Source: Bradyrhizobium diazoefficiens USDA 110
GTDB taxonomy: Bacteria > Pseudomonadota > Alphaproteobacteria > Rhizobiales > Xanthobacteraceae
Assembly (NCBI RefSeq): GCF_000011365.1
Contig: NC_004463.1
Coordinates: forward strand, 5,256,001-5,320,000
DNA length: 64,000 nt
Direction of reading: 5' to 3'
Shown here: positions 1-9,951 of the stretch, one piece after another
How positions within the stretch are numbered: the first letter of the stretch is position 1
Layout of the letters: every line of letters begins with the position of its first letter
The notes under the pieces: model-generated
What the model was told of the DNA's origin: nothing
The model's input: the letters and a program-made list of their open reading frames with translations, nothing else
Database searches by the model: none
Program-made: the position numbers and the translations under genes

Positions 1-156
1 GCTATCGCGATAGGCCACGTCGCGATCGGCCTCGTCGACGAACAGCTCGCGCGGCACCTCCTCCATGGTTCGCAGCACCGCCTGATCGCTGATGCCCCGA
101 CGCCTCAGCGTGAGCTGAAACATCATCTTTTCCGGCGGGTGCTGATGGGAGGTCAT
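1..156 (-). CDS. pcm: Protein-L-isoaspartate O-methyltransferase, N-terminal fragment
   Basis: Partial gene whose first 52 codons lie in the window; the rest runs off the left edge. The N-terminus ([20 protein letters not shown] followed by [20 protein letters not shown]) matches the start of the Pcm family, which methylates L-isoaspartyl residues in damaged proteins using S-adenosylmethionine. The SAM-binding part is outside the window. The ATG at 156 is chosen; an in-frame ATG pair about 10 codons downstream is an alternative start. Pcm next to SurE is a common proteobacterial arrangement, which supports the call. Confidence 0.8.
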   Translation of the reverse strand, partial: MTSHQHPPEKMMFQLTLRRRGISDQAVLRTMEEVPRELFVDEADRDVAYRDS

Positions 157-397
157 TGCTGCCAGTGTTGTCTCGTCAGGGTCCGGATCATCGCTTGCGG
201 AGCTCAAGGGCTGGGGCAAGAATCCTGTTCCGGCTCAGGAACTCATGATAGCCTTTCGCCGAGGCATTTGACCACAAATTGGCTTGCAGCGGACTGGCTA
301 CGAAGGCCATTTTCAGGTGTCCGTTGGCCGAAACGCGCATTGCGTCGATTCGCGTTATCTGCGAACGTTTTCTTGATTGGGCAAGGACTCACCGACA

Positions 398-769
398 ATG
401 ACCGCGACAGGGCTTTCCGGCCGCTCTGTATTTCTCGTCGAAGACGAGGTGATGATCAGGATGATGGTCGCGGACATGCTGGAAGAGCTCGGCTACAAGG
501 TCGCAGCTGAAGCCGGCGATATCCCCGAAGCGATGCGGCTCGCCGAAGCCACCCAGTTCGACATCGCCATCCTCGACGTCAACGTCAACGGCAAGGTGAT
601 CTCCCCGGTCGCCGACCTGATCAAGGCGAAGGGCTGCCCGTTCATCTTCGCCACCGGCTACGGCTCCTCCGGCCTGCCCGAGCAGTATCGCGACCGGCCC
701 GCGCTCCAGAAGCCGTTCCAGCTCGATGCGCTCGGCAGGACCATCGAGGCCGCCCTTCGCGGCGACTAG
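398..769 (+). CDS. Single-domain response regulator (receiver only)
   Basis: A 123-aa stand-alone receiver domain. It starts with the beta1 segment and acidic pair (VFLVEDEVMIRMM); the phosphoacceptor Asp is in the AILDVNVNG segment, the Thr of the switch region is in IFATGYG, and the conserved Lys is in LQKPF. There is no output domain, so it probably acts as a phosphate sink, phosphorelay intermediate or protein-binding switch. The ATG at 398 is preferred over an upstream TTG because AAGGA lies about 10 bases before it. It is transcribed away from pcm and converges with surE, the two stop codons being 3 bases apart. No kinase gene is adjacent. Confidence 0.85.
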   Translation: MTATGLSGRSVFLVEDEVMIRMMVADMLEELGYKVAAEAGDIPEAMRLAEATQFDIAILDVNVNGKVISPVADLIKAKGCPFIFATGYGSSGLPEQYRDRPALQKPFQLDALGRTIEAALRGD

Positions 770-772
770 CCG

Positions 773-1540
773 CTACTTCAGGGCCGCACCCAGTGCTTCG
801 GAAAACGCTTCGTTGGTGCGGTCGAGCCTGAGCGGCGTGACCGAGACATAGCGCTCGCGCAGCGCCGCCAGATCAGTGCCCTCGGCGGGCGTATCCATCA
901 TCGCCGCGCGCTCGAAGCCGATCCAGAAATAGGGATTGTTGCGGCCGTCCCTGCGCTCGTCGATCCTGAGGAAGCCGAGATTGCGCTTGCCCTGGCGGGT
1001 GACGCGAATGCCGAGCACATCCTCAGGCGCGCAGGACGGGAAGTTGACGTTGATGACGGTCTCCTTCGGGATGCCGGCGGCCATCACCTTGCGCAGGATG
1101 TCGGGGCCGAACGTGCGCGCGGTGTCCCACGGCGGCCGCTCGCGGGTCTCGACGCTGAACTCCTGCGACAGCGCGAACGACGGCAGCCCCAGGATGGTGC
1201 CCTCCAGCGCGCCGGCGATGGTGCCGGAATAGACGACGTCCTCGGCGACGTTGCGGCCCTTGTTGACGCCCGACAGCACGAGATCGGGCGGCTTGGTGCC
1301 CAGGATATGGCGCGCGCCCATGATGACGCAGTCGGTCGGGGTGCCACGCACGGCGAAGTGCCGCGGCCCGACCTCGCGCAGGCGCAAGGGATCGTTCAGC
1401 GACAGCGAATGCGACACGCCGGACTGGTCGAGCTCGGGCGCCACCACCCAGACGTCGTCGGACAATGCCCGCGCGATCTCCTCCACGACCTTGAGGCCGG
1501 GAGCGTGAATGCCGTCGTCATTGGTGCAGAGAATGCGCAT
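773..1540 (-). CDS. surE: 5'/3'-nucleotidase SurE
   Basis: A 255-aa SurE, a metal-dependent phosphatase that dephosphorylates nucleoside monophosphates and is linked to stationary-phase survival. The metal-binding Asp pair is in the N-terminal motif [15 protein letters not shown] and the family signature [14 protein letters not shown] follows. The frame is open further upstream, but the ATG at 1540 places [10 protein letters not shown] at the N-terminus, as in the family, and gives the usual length. It sits between a convergent receiver gene and a hypothetical gene, with pcm further out on the same strand, the classic surE-pcm pairing interrupted by the receiver. Confidence 0.95.
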   Translation of the reverse strand: MRILCTNDDGIHAPGLKVVEEIARALSDDVWVVAPELDQSGVSHSLSLNDPLRLREVGPRHFAVRGTPTDCVIMGARHILGTKPPDLVLSGVNKGRNVAEDVVYSGTIAGALEGTILGLPSFALSQEFSVETRERPPWDTARTFGPDILRKVMAAGIPKETVINVNFPSCAPEDVLGIRVTRQGKRNLGFLRIDERRDGRNNPYFWIGFERAAMMDTPAEGTDLAALRERYVSVTPLRLDRTNEAFSEALGAALK

Positions 1541-1728
1541 GCGAAAGGTCGATTCCTGAAGGGGTCTGAGCCGTCTTATCCGGCTGGGACCGATCAGGCA
1601 AACCGGCCACCGCGCAGATCTCATCTGTGATCCCGCTTATTGCCGCAGCGCAGCACGCGGCCGGCTTCGGTTCCCGACGCTTGCTTCCGGATGCCGCCCA
1701 CCTGTTCGAGCCCGGTGCCCGTACAAGG

Positions 1729-2091
1729 CTAGCGGCGGATGCGCCATTGCGGCAGGAAGCGTGCGAGTCTGCCTTCGGCATACAACTTCATCGCCGGTAC
1801 GACCGGACTGACAACCGGAGTCTCAATCACGCCGAGCGCCTCCAGCTCTGCAACGATCGGATCCGGCGCCGGCGTCTGCGGAAAACGCTCGCGTGCCACT
1901 GTCAGCGCCTTGTCGAAATCCGCAGCATTGACGCCGGGCTTGGCTCGCCGGCTCTGCACGAGATCCTCGTCCCAGAGCCGCGCGATCTCGATGTCGAGCA
2001 CACCGCGCAGGCGCTGATCGACGGCCTGGATGCCGCAACCCGTCACCGCCCATTGTCTGCCAACCCAGAAGATGTCGCGGTGCAAGGCCAT
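1729..2091 (-). CDS. Conserved hypothetical protein (120 aa)
   Basis: A 120-aa soluble protein of unknown function beginning MALHRDIFWVGRQWAVTGCG. It lacks a signal peptide and membrane segments; the middle has an acidic stretch (LWDEDLV) and the C-terminus is basic (FLPQWRIRR). It lies between serS and surE on the same strand and has clean coding character in this frame, whereas the overlapping opposite-strand frame is Arg/Ser-rich and looks like a shadow. I recall similar small proteins near surE/serS in Bradyrhizobium, but cannot confirm this here. No function is assigned. Confidence 0.65.
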   Translation of the reverse strand: MALHRDIFWVGRQWAVTGCGIQAVDQRLRGVLDIEIARLWDEDLVQSRRAKPGVNAADFDKALTVARERFPQTPAPDPIVAELEALGVIETPVVSPVVPAMKLYAEGRLARFLPQWRIRR

Positions 2092-2185
2092 GAACGGTGG
2101 GTTCGCATTGACGGGTGGCCGTCAGGATAACCGCCCGCCTGATCTTCGCAACCAAACGTTTCTGCGTTTCAGCGAGCAATACGCC

Positions 2186-3532
<1,347 letters not shown>

Positions 3533-3599
3533 TCAGCGCGTAAACCTACAACGGCAAACGTTGCAAGTTTGCATTGGCGCGCTTCCCCCTAGCACAGCT

Positions 3600-3718
3600 G
3601 TCATCGCCCGCGAAAGCGGGCGATCCAGTATTCCAGAGCCGACCGTGATTCCTCGACAGGCCGCGGCGTACTGGATTCCCCGCTCCAGTGCGCAATTGCG
3701 CACAAGGCGGGGAATGAC
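3600..3718. repeat. Bradyrhizobium-type palindromic intergenic repeat
   Basis: Between serS and tatC an outer inverted repeat is seen: GTCATCGCCCGCGAAAGCGG with CGATCCAGTA on the left and TACTGGATTCCCCGC ... GCGGGGAATGAC on the right. Within the left arm CGCCCGC/GCGGGCG forms a small hairpin. It resembles the short repeated palindromes scattered between genes in Bradyrhizobium genomes. It is not coding; it may act as a transcript 3'-end structure. Confidence 0.6.
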
Positions 3719-3727
3719 ACCGCGTCC

Positions 3728-4540
3728 CTACTCTGCCGGATTGGCCGGCGTCGACACGTCGGTGCCGGCCGCGGCCTGCGCGGCCGCCGCCTTCTTCTCC
3801 ACCATCGCCACCGCGATGATCGAGCCCTCGTAGAGCGCCAGCAAGGGGATCGCGAGCGAGCACTGGCTCAGCACGTCCGGCGGGGTCAGCACGGCCGCGA
3901 TCACGAAGGCGATCACGATGAAATAGCGGCGCTTCTCGCGCAGCATCTTCGAGGTGACGATGCCGATGCGACCGAGCAGCGTCAGGATCACCGGAAGCTG
4001 GAAGGCGATGCCGAAGGCGAAGATCAGCGACATCATCAGCGACAGGTATTCGCCGACCTTGGGCAGCAGCTGGATCTGGGCGGTCTCGTCGCTGCCGGCC
4101 TGCTGCATGCCAAGCGAGAAGCGGACCAGCATCGGCAGCACGACGAAATAAACCAGCGCCGCACCCAGCACGAAGAAGAACGGGGTCGCGACCAGATAGG
4201 GCAAGAAGGCCTGCTTCTCGTGCTTGTAGAGCCCGGGCGCGACGAACTTGTAGATCTGCGTCGCCACGATCGGGAACGAGATGAAGCCGGCGCCGAACAG
4301 CGCGAGCTTGAGCTGCGTGATGAAATATTCCAGCAGCGCCGTGTAGATGAATTTCGAATTCTCGGGTCCTGCGACCCACACGAAGGGCCAGACCAGCACG
4401 TTGTAGATCTGCTTGGCGAAGAAGAAGCAGAAGATGAAGGCCACGCCAAAGCCGAGCAGCGCCTTGATCAGCCGCGAGCGCAGCTCGATCAAATGGTCCA
4501 TCAGCGGGGCTTTGCTGGCCTCGATATCGGCGTCGCTCAT
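3728..4540 (-). CDS. tatC: Sec-independent protein translocase TatC
   Basis: A 270-aa inner-membrane protein that, with TatB, recognises twin-arginine signal peptides. The family's N-terminal signature is present ([15 protein letters not shown]), followed by six hydrophobic segments and the cytoplasmic/periplasmic loop with [19 protein letters not shown]. The C-terminal tail is Ala/Lys-rich. Its start overlaps the tatB stop by 4 bases (ATGA), implying translational coupling. Twin-arginine substrates in this same window include the MBL-fold protein at 48.0 kb and possibly the Vgb-like lyase at 58.2 kb. Confidence 0.97.
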   Translation of the reverse strand: MSDADIEASKAPLMDHLIELRSRLIKALLGFGVAFIFCFFFAKQIYNVLVWPFVWVAGPENSKFIYTALLEYFITQLKLALFGAGFISFPIVATQIYKFVAPGLYKHEKQAFLPYLVATPFFFVLGAALVYFVVLPMLVRFSLGMQQAGSDETAQIQLLPKVGEYLSLMMSLIFAFGIAFQLPVILTLLGRIGIVTSKMLREKRRYFIVIAFVIAAVLTPPDVLSQCSLAIPLLALYEGSIIAVAMVEKKAAAAQAAAGTDVSTPANPAE

Positions 4541-5064
4541 GACGCTTTGGCGTCCTTGATCGCTTCGGATGGCGCGGTGTCTTGCGCAACGACCGGCGCC
4601 TGCTCGACCTCACGGGTGATGGCGAGCGGCTCGTTCACCGCGGCATGGGCTTCCGCTTCCACGAAGGTTTCCGGCGTTGGGGCTTCCGGGGTTGTTGGAG
4701 TCGTCAGCGCCTCACTTGAGGTCGCCGGCGCTTCGATGGCAGTTGTTGAGGACGTCTCGGCTGGCTTGTCGAGCGCATCGACGCGAAGCGCGTCGCTGAC
4801 GTCCTTCTGGAGCGAGGTCATCAGATTGTTTCCGGCAAAGCCGGAGGCGGCTTCCTTGACCTCGTCGAAGCTCTTCTTGAGGTCGGCCATCTCGGCCTCG
4901 CGCATCGCCTCCTGGAATTGGCCCTGGAATTCGGCGGCCATCTTGCGGGCCTTGCCCATCCACTGCCCGACCATGCGCAGAACGCCCGGCAGCTCTTTCG
5001 GGCCGATGGCGATCAAGGCCACGACCCCGATCAGGACCAGTTCACTCCACCCGATGTCGAACAT
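4537..5064 (-). CDS. tatB: Sec-independent protein translocase TatB
   Basis: A 175-aa protein with the TatA/B fold: a short N-terminal membrane helix ([20 protein letters not shown]), the hinge GPKELPG, then an amphipathic helix ([19 protein letters not shown]). The Glu within the membrane helix is typical of TatB. The C-terminal 100 residues are Ala/Glu/Thr-rich and look disordered. It lies between tatA and tatC, and its stop overlaps the tatC start. Confidence 0.95.
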   Translation of the reverse strand: MFDIGWSELVLIGVVALIAIGPKELPGVLRMVGQWMGKARKMAAEFQGQFQEAMREAEMADLKKSFDEVKEAASGFAGNNLMTSLQKDVSDALRVDALDKPAETSSTTAIEAPATSSEALTTPTTPEAPTPETFVEAEAHAAVNEPLAITREVEQAPVVAQDTAPSEAIKDAKAS

Positions 5065-5153
5065 GAGGTCTTCCGTTCACGCCAGCAGCAAGCCGGCCCA
5101 ATCCCTCGCGCGCAGGATCGGGGCCGCTACCCGCGTCTCGCGTGCTCTCTGGC

Positions 5154-5387
5154 TCAGACGGCCTTGCTGCCGACGTCGGAGCGTGCCGCGGTCGGCGCGG
5201 CATTGTGCTCGATGGACTTGGCCGGCTCAGGCTTGTCAGCGGGCTTGTCGTCGTCCTGCATGCCCTTCTTGAACGCCTTGATGCCCTGCGCCACGTCGCC
5301 CATCAGATCCGAAATCTTCCCGCGGCCGAACAGCAGCAGGACCACTGCGATCACCAAGATCCAGTGCCAAATGCTGAGTGAACCCAT
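5154..5387 (-). CDS. tatA: Sec-independent protein translocase TatA
   Basis: A 77-aa pore-forming Tat subunit: membrane helix [14 protein letters not shown], the [20 protein letters not shown] hinge and amphipathic helix, then a charged tail. The frame is open upstream, but the ATG at 5387 has GGAGG 8-9 bases ahead and gives the standard [10 protein letters not shown]-terminus. It is the first gene of the tatABC unit, read tatA, tatB, tatC on the minus strand. Confidence 0.95.
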   Translation of the reverse strand: MGSLSIWHWILVIAVVLLLFGRGKISDLMGDVAQGIKAFKKGMQDDDKPADKPEPAKSIEHNAAPTAARSDVGSKAV

Positions 5388-5553
5388 CCTGCAACCCTCC
5401 AAACGCGCATGGCCGGGGACCCGGCCGATCTTCACCGGAACGTAGGCTCCGCAGGCCTCAAAAACAAGGACCAGCCGGCGCCAATTCGCTGTTGGCGCTA
5501 CGTAATCTTGCTAGTGTTAACCGGTCGCAGGGGGCCCGTAATTGGCCGGGAGG

Positions 5554-6306
5554 TTAGTCCTCGCTGCCGCCCTCGCCGCCCTCATTGCCACCTTCCGGCG
5601 GGCTCTCGGGCTCAACCGCAGGTGCCAGCGCGAGATCGAGGTCCTCGCCCGGTTCCAGCGGATCCTCGTCTTCGCGCAATTGCGGGTCATCGGACGGCGT
5701 CGGCACGCTGAATCCGGTCGGCAGGCGCGAATCCAGCAGGCCCGTGCCCTTCAGCTCTTCCAGGCCCGGCAGATCGCCCAGCTGTTCCAGGGTGAACTGC
5801 GACAGGAAGTCCTCGGTGGTTCCGAAGGTCAAGGGACGGCCCGGCGTCTTGCGCCGGCCGCGCGGCTTGATCCAGCCGGTCTCCAGCAGCACGTCGAGCG
5901 TGCCCTTCGAGGTGACGACGCCGCGGATCTCCTCGATCTCGGCGCGCGTCACAGGCTGGTGATAGGCGATGATCGCCAGCACCTCGATCGCCGCGCGCGA
6001 CAGGCGGCGGGTCTCGGTGCTCTCCCGCGTCATCAGCCAGGCGAGATCGCCGGCGGTGCGGAAGGTCCATTTGTTGGCGACGCGCACGAGGTTCACGCCA
6101 CGCGAGGCATAATCAGCCTGCAACTGCTCGAGCGCGGCCTTGACGTCCACGCCATCGGGCATGCGCTTGGCCAGCGTCGCGGTATCCAGCGGCTCGCTCG
6201 ACGCAAACAGCAGCGCTTCCAGCAGCCGCAGTTCTTCAGGACGCGCCTGGGATTCGTTCTCCATCGGCTCGGCCTCGTCTACCCGCACTTCAGCCAGGCT
6301 TGCCAT
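5554..6306 (-). CDS. scpB: Chromosome segregation and condensation protein ScpB
   Basis: A 250-aa winged-helix protein that binds ScpA and SMC to form the bacterial condensin. Core signatures are EELRLLEALLFASSEPLD near the N-terminus and AAIEVLAIIAYHQPVTRAEI in the first winged helix. The C-terminal 50 residues are an acidic, Pro/Glu/Gly-rich tail. A GTG directly after the scpA stop could also start the frame, but GAAGGAGA sits 7 bases before the ATG at 6306, which I prefer. It is encoded 21 bases downstream of scpA. Confidence 0.93.
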   Translation of the reverse strand: MASLAEVRVDEAEPMENESQARPEELRLLEALLFASSEPLDTATLAKRMPDGVDVKAALEQLQADYASRGVNLVRVANKWTFRTAGDLAWLMTRESTETRRLSRAAIEVLAIIAYHQPVTRAEIEEIRGVVTSKGTLDVLLETGWIKPRGRRKTPGRPLTFGTTEDFLSQFTLEQLGDLPGLEELKGTGLLDSRLPTGFSVPTPSDDPQLREDEDPLEPGEDLDLALAPAVEPESPPEGGNEGGEGGSED

Positions 6307-6327
6307 GGCAGATTCTCCTTCTTGCAC

Positions 6328-7167
6328 TTAAGCGACCGGCGCATCGGGCGCGGGAGCTGCGTCAGGGACCGGTTTGGGACGCCCCTTCCGGAAATAGATC
6401 GGCGCAAACGCCTCTTTCTGGTTCAGCTCGAGCTGACCTTCGCGCACCAGCTCCAGCGCGGCGGCGAAGCTCGAGGCGAACACCGTGGCACGCTGCGTCG
6501 GATCGGCGACGTGCCGGATCAGGAAGTCGTCGAGCACGCCCCAGTCATCCTGTTCGCTGATGCTGCCGACCAGCCGCTCCAGCGTGGCGCGCGCCTCGGC
6601 GAGCGACCACACCGTACGCTTGGCCAGATGCACGCTCGCCAACACGCGCGACTGGCGCTGCGAGGCATAGGCGGTGAGCAGGTCGTACAGCGTCGCGGTG
6701 TATTTCGGATGCTTGATCTCGGCGATCTGTTCGGGCTCGCCGCGCGGGAAGATATCGCGCTGCAATTGCGGCCGGTTCATCAGCCGGTTGGCGGCTTCAC
6801 GAATGGCTTCCAGCCGGCGCAGGCGGTTGGCAAGCGCGGTCGCCATCTCTTCGGCGCTCGGCCCTTCCGCGCTCGGCGGCTCCGGCAGCAGCAGGCGCGA
6901 CTTCAGGAAGGCGAGCCACGCGGCCATCACGAGGTAGTCGGCGGCGAGCTCGAGCCGGATCTTTCGCGCGGCTTCGATGAAGTGGAGATACTGGTCGGCC
7001 AGCGCCAGGATCGAGATCTTGGCGAGATCGACCTTCTGCTGCCGCGCCAACGCGAGCAGGAGGTCGAGCGGGCCTTCATAGCCCTCGACGTCCACCACCA
7101 ACGCCGGCTCACCCTCGGCGAGCTCTGCGGGCCGCCCGGTTTCAAACGATAGGATTTCTGCGGTCAT
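6328..7167 (-). CDS. scpA: Segregation and condensation protein ScpA (kleisin)
   Basis: A 279-aa kleisin that bridges the SMC heads and binds ScpB. The family motif is clear: VEGYEGPLDLLLALARQQKV, followed by DLAKISILALADQYLHFI and LVMAAWLAFLKSRLLLP. The C-terminus carries the winged-helix-like segment. The start overlaps the nagZ stop by 4 bases (ATGA), so nagZ, scpA and scpB form one unit. Confidence 0.95.
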   Translation of the reverse strand: MTAEILSFETGRPAELAEGEPALVVDVEGYEGPLDLLLALARQQKVDLAKISILALADQYLHFIEAARKIRLELAADYLVMAAWLAFLKSRLLLPEPPSAEGPSAEEMATALANRLRRLEAIREAANRLMNRPQLQRDIFPRGEPEQIAEIKHPKYTATLYDLLTAYASQRQSRVLASVHLAKRTVWSLAEARATLERLVGSISEQDDWGVLDDFLIRHVADPTQRATVFASSFAAALELVREGQLELNQKEAFAPIYFRKGRPKPVPDAAPAPDAPVA

Positions 7168-8192
7168 GCGGATGCCGTGTTTGCCCGTGCGATCAATGCG
7201 TCCAGTTCGGCGCGTGCGGCCGCCCGGTCGAATGGCTGCGGCGCCTTGCGCGCCGCGAGCGCGGCTGTCGCCCGCTCCAGCGCCTTGCCGGACAGTTCAG
7301 GCGTCTGGCCGGCGACCTCGCGCATCTCCTCGATGTTGCCGTTGCAATGCAGAGCCATGTCGCAGCCGGCCGCGAAGATGGCGCGGGTCCGATCGGCAAT
7401 GCTTCCCGCCAGCGCGTTCATCGACACGTCATCACTCATTAACAAACCCTGGAACCCGATTGCGCCGCGAATCACCTGAGCAATCATTGTCGCAGATGTC
7501 GTCGCCGGATGGGCGGGGTCGACCGCGCTAAACACAACATGTGCAGTCATGGCCATCGGCAGGTCCGCCAGCGGCTTGAACGCCGCGAAGTCGGTCCGCT
7601 CCAGCTCGTCCCTGGGCGTGTCGACGGTCGGCAGCTGGAAATGGGTATCGGCGGTGGCGCGGCCGTGGCCGGGAATGTGCTTGAGGACCGGCAGCACGCC
7701 ACCCTGCTCCAGGCCCTCGGTCACCGCGCGCGCGATCGCCGCGACCTTGCCAGGTTCGGTGCCATAGGCCCGGTTCCCGATGACGGCATCCGCGCCCTGA
7801 ACCGGCACGTCAGCCAGCGGCAAGCAATCCACGGTAATGCCGAGATCGGCGAGATCGGCCGCGATCAGCCGCGCGCTGAGGCGTGCCGCGGTGAGCCCGA
7901 GCGCCGAATCACTGTCGTACAGATTCGCGAATACGGCGCCCGGCGGATAGACGGGCCAGTGCGGCGGACCCAGCCGCTGCACCCGTCCACCCTCCTGATC
8001 GATCAGGACGGGGGCGTCGGGTGCGTTCGCAACCGCGCGCAATTCTGCAACCAATGCAGCAACTTGAGCCGGCGTGGCGATATTGCGCTTGAAGAGGATG
8101 AAGCCCCATGGGCGCTCGGCACGGATAAACTCCCGCTCGGCGGCGGTCAGTTCCGTTCCGGATACGCCGGTAATGAAGGCCCGCGTGCTCAT
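7164..8192 (-). CDS. nagZ: Beta-N-acetylhexosaminidase (glycoside hydrolase family 3)
   Basis: A 342-aa cytoplasmic NagZ that removes N-acetylglucosamine from anhydro-muropeptides in cell-wall recycling. Signatures: DQEGGRVQRLGPPHWP, the flexible-loop motif KHIPGHGRATADTHFQLP bearing the catalytic His/Asp dyad, and LLMSDDVSMNAL with the nucleophilic Asp. The protein lacks a signal peptide, consistent with a cytoplasmic enzyme. It lies between the SPOR-domain gene and scpA, the order known from Rhizobiales genomes. Confidence 0.95.
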   Translation of the reverse strand: MSTRAFITGVSGTELTAAEREFIRAERPWGFILFKRNIATPAQVAALVAELRAVANAPDAPVLIDQEGGRVQRLGPPHWPVYPPGAVFANLYDSDSALGLTAARLSARLIAADLADLGITVDCLPLADVPVQGADAVIGNRAYGTEPGKVAAIARAVTEGLEQGGVLPVLKHIPGHGRATADTHFQLPTVDTPRDELERTDFAAFKPLADLPMAMTAHVVFSAVDPAHPATTSATMIAQVIRGAIGFQGLLMSDDVSMNALAGSIADRTRAIFAAGCDMALHCNGNIEEMREVAGQTPELSGKALERATAALAARKAPQPFDRAAARAELDALIARANTASA

Positions 8193-8238
8193 AAGGGCCG
8201 ATTAACCCTGCCCCGCGAGGGGGTCAAGGAAACGGCCG

Positions 8239-9810
8239 TTAATTCCTCTGGACGAAGCAGGCCGACAAGCCTGCGGACTTCAGGCTGTTGCAAGCCTGCG
8301 TCGCTTCCTCGGCTGAGCCATAGGGCCCCGCGAAGGCGCGATAGACGATGCCCTTGCCCTTGTCGGTGAGATCGACCCGCTTGATCACCGGCGAGCGCGA
8401 TCCGAGCACGCTGCCGTACTTGCTCTGAAGCACCCGGTACGACGCGGCGGCGCTGTCCTCGCTCTGCTGCGAGGAGACCTGCACAATGTAGCCGCTGCCG
8501 CCACTGCTGGCGGGCGCGATCTGCGTCGGATTGGTCGCAGCCATCCGTTGCGGCGGCTCGGCTGCGGGCGCCGATTGCGGTGCCAGCGAGAGCGGCTGGT
8601 TGGCGCTGGCATTGGCCGAGGTCGGCGGCGTGCGCGGCCCGGGCGGCGCAGCGACCGGCTTCGGCGGAGTAGCCGACTTGGCAGCAGCGGCCGATTGCGG
8701 CGTGGCGCTATCGGTCTGATCGCCCCTCACGGCCACGGTCCGGATCGTGCGCGGCGAATTGTTCGGCAGCGTACCGTTGCTCGGAATCGGACCGGCGCTC
8801 GGCGGCGGGATCGTGGACGGCGACACGCTCGCCACCGGCGGCGGGTTCGCATTCGGGTTCAGCGGCGGGAACACCACGCGGGGACCGCCCGCCTTGGCGT
8901 TGACGTCAACAGGCGCTTCCTCGCGCGGCACGATCTTCTCGGCGCCATCGCCGCTGACCATGCGATCGGGCACCTTGGCCGAGGAATCCGTCGGCGCGGG
9001 CACGATCTTGGTCGGCGTGTTGTCGGCCTTGATGATCGGCGGCTCGCCGCTGCGGGGCGAGCCGACATAGGTCTTGTAGGCGAAGGCCGCGCCAGTGCCG
9101 ACCACGGCGAGCGCCAGGATTGCCGCAACTGTCATCATGCCGCCGCGCTGCTTCTTCGGCTCGTCGAGATCGGCCTCGGGATAGTCGCTCTGGAATGCGT
9201 AGGGATCGTCCGGATAGGCCGGATCGCGCTGATAGTCCTGCTCACCCGCCTCCAGCTTGCCGTAGAGCGCATCGTCATAGCGCGACGGATCGGGCTGCGC
9301 GTATGGCTCCTGGTAGGCCTGCTCCTGCTGATAGGCTTGATCCTGCTGATAAGCCGGAGCCTGATGAGGCTGATCTTGATAAGCGTGGTCCTGATAGGCC
9401 TGCGGCTGATGGAAATCAGGCTCGGGCGCGGTCGGCTGGGCTGAATAGCGATGCAACGGATGAACCGGGTTCACGGAGACGGGGTAGTCAGGCTCCGGCG
9501 CGGGTGCCGGCTGCGGCTGCACGTTGGCGCGCCGCATCCATGAGGGCGGCCCGGGCGGAGCCGACGGCGCCTGCGCGGCATAGTCCTGCTGGTCATCGTC
9601 CTGACGATAGTCGTCTTCCTGATAGCTGTGGGCGGGCGCCGGTGCGGCCGGCGGGCGCGCGGTGGGCCGCCCCTGCGCTGCAAATGGATCGGTCTGTCCG
9701 ATCAGACGGGCGAGCTCGGCCAAGGGATCATTTTCCGCCTTCCCATGCTGATCGCCGCCGCGACCATAGTCATCGGAAGGAAACGGTCTGTCCTGATATC
9801 GTTCGGCCAT
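8239..9810 (-). CDS. SPOR-domain cell-envelope protein
   Basis: A 523-aa bitopic protein. The first ~230 residues are cytoplasmic, disordered and rich in Gln, Tyr, Asp and Pro, with repeated QDQAYQ-like stretches. A single membrane helix follows (MMTVAAILALAVVGTGAAFA), then a Pro/Ala/Ser-rich periplasmic linker, then a C-terminal SPOR domain (GYIVQVSSQQSEDSAAASYR to the end) that binds denuded septal peptidoglycan. The ATG at 9810 (MAERYQDRPFPSDDYG) is preferred over an upstream ATG because the extra residues look non-native. Its place between argS and nagZ is conserved in Bradyrhizobium. It probably acts in cell division or wall remodelling. Confidence 0.9.
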   Translation of the reverse strand: MAERYQDRPFPSDDYGRGGDQHGKAENDPLAELARLIGQTDPFAAQGRPTARPPAAPAPAHSYQEDDYRQDDDQQDYAAQAPSAPPGPPSWMRRANVQPQPAPAPEPDYPVSVNPVHPLHRYSAQPTAPEPDFHQPQAYQDHAYQDQPHQAPAYQQDQAYQQEQAYQEPYAQPDPSRYDDALYGKLEAGEQDYQRDPAYPDDPYAFQSDYPEADLDEPKKQRGGMMTVAAILALAVVGTGAAFAYKTYVGSPRSGEPPIIKADNTPTKIVPAPTDSSAKVPDRMVSGDGAEKIVPREEAPVDVNAKAGGPRVVFPPLNPNANPPPVASVSPSTIPPPSAGPIPSNGTLPNNSPRTIRTVAVRGDQTDSATPQSAAAAKSATPPKPVAAPPGPRTPPTSANASANQPLSLAPQSAPAAEPPQRMAATNPTQIAPASSGGSGYIVQVSSQQSEDSAAASYRVLQSKYGSVLGSRSPVIKRVDLTDKGKGIVYRAFAGPYGSAEEATQACNSLKSAGLSACFVQRN

Positions 9811-9951
9811 CGTGATGATGCGTCCCTTCGGGAAAGTCGCGCGCCCCCTCGACCAAGGCACGGCTTTCGACCCACAAGGCTTTCAACCAAGTCTAAGCGG
9901 TCCGGCTTCTGCCGGTTACCCCCGAATTCCCCTTAAGTAGTTCGCCCCAAA

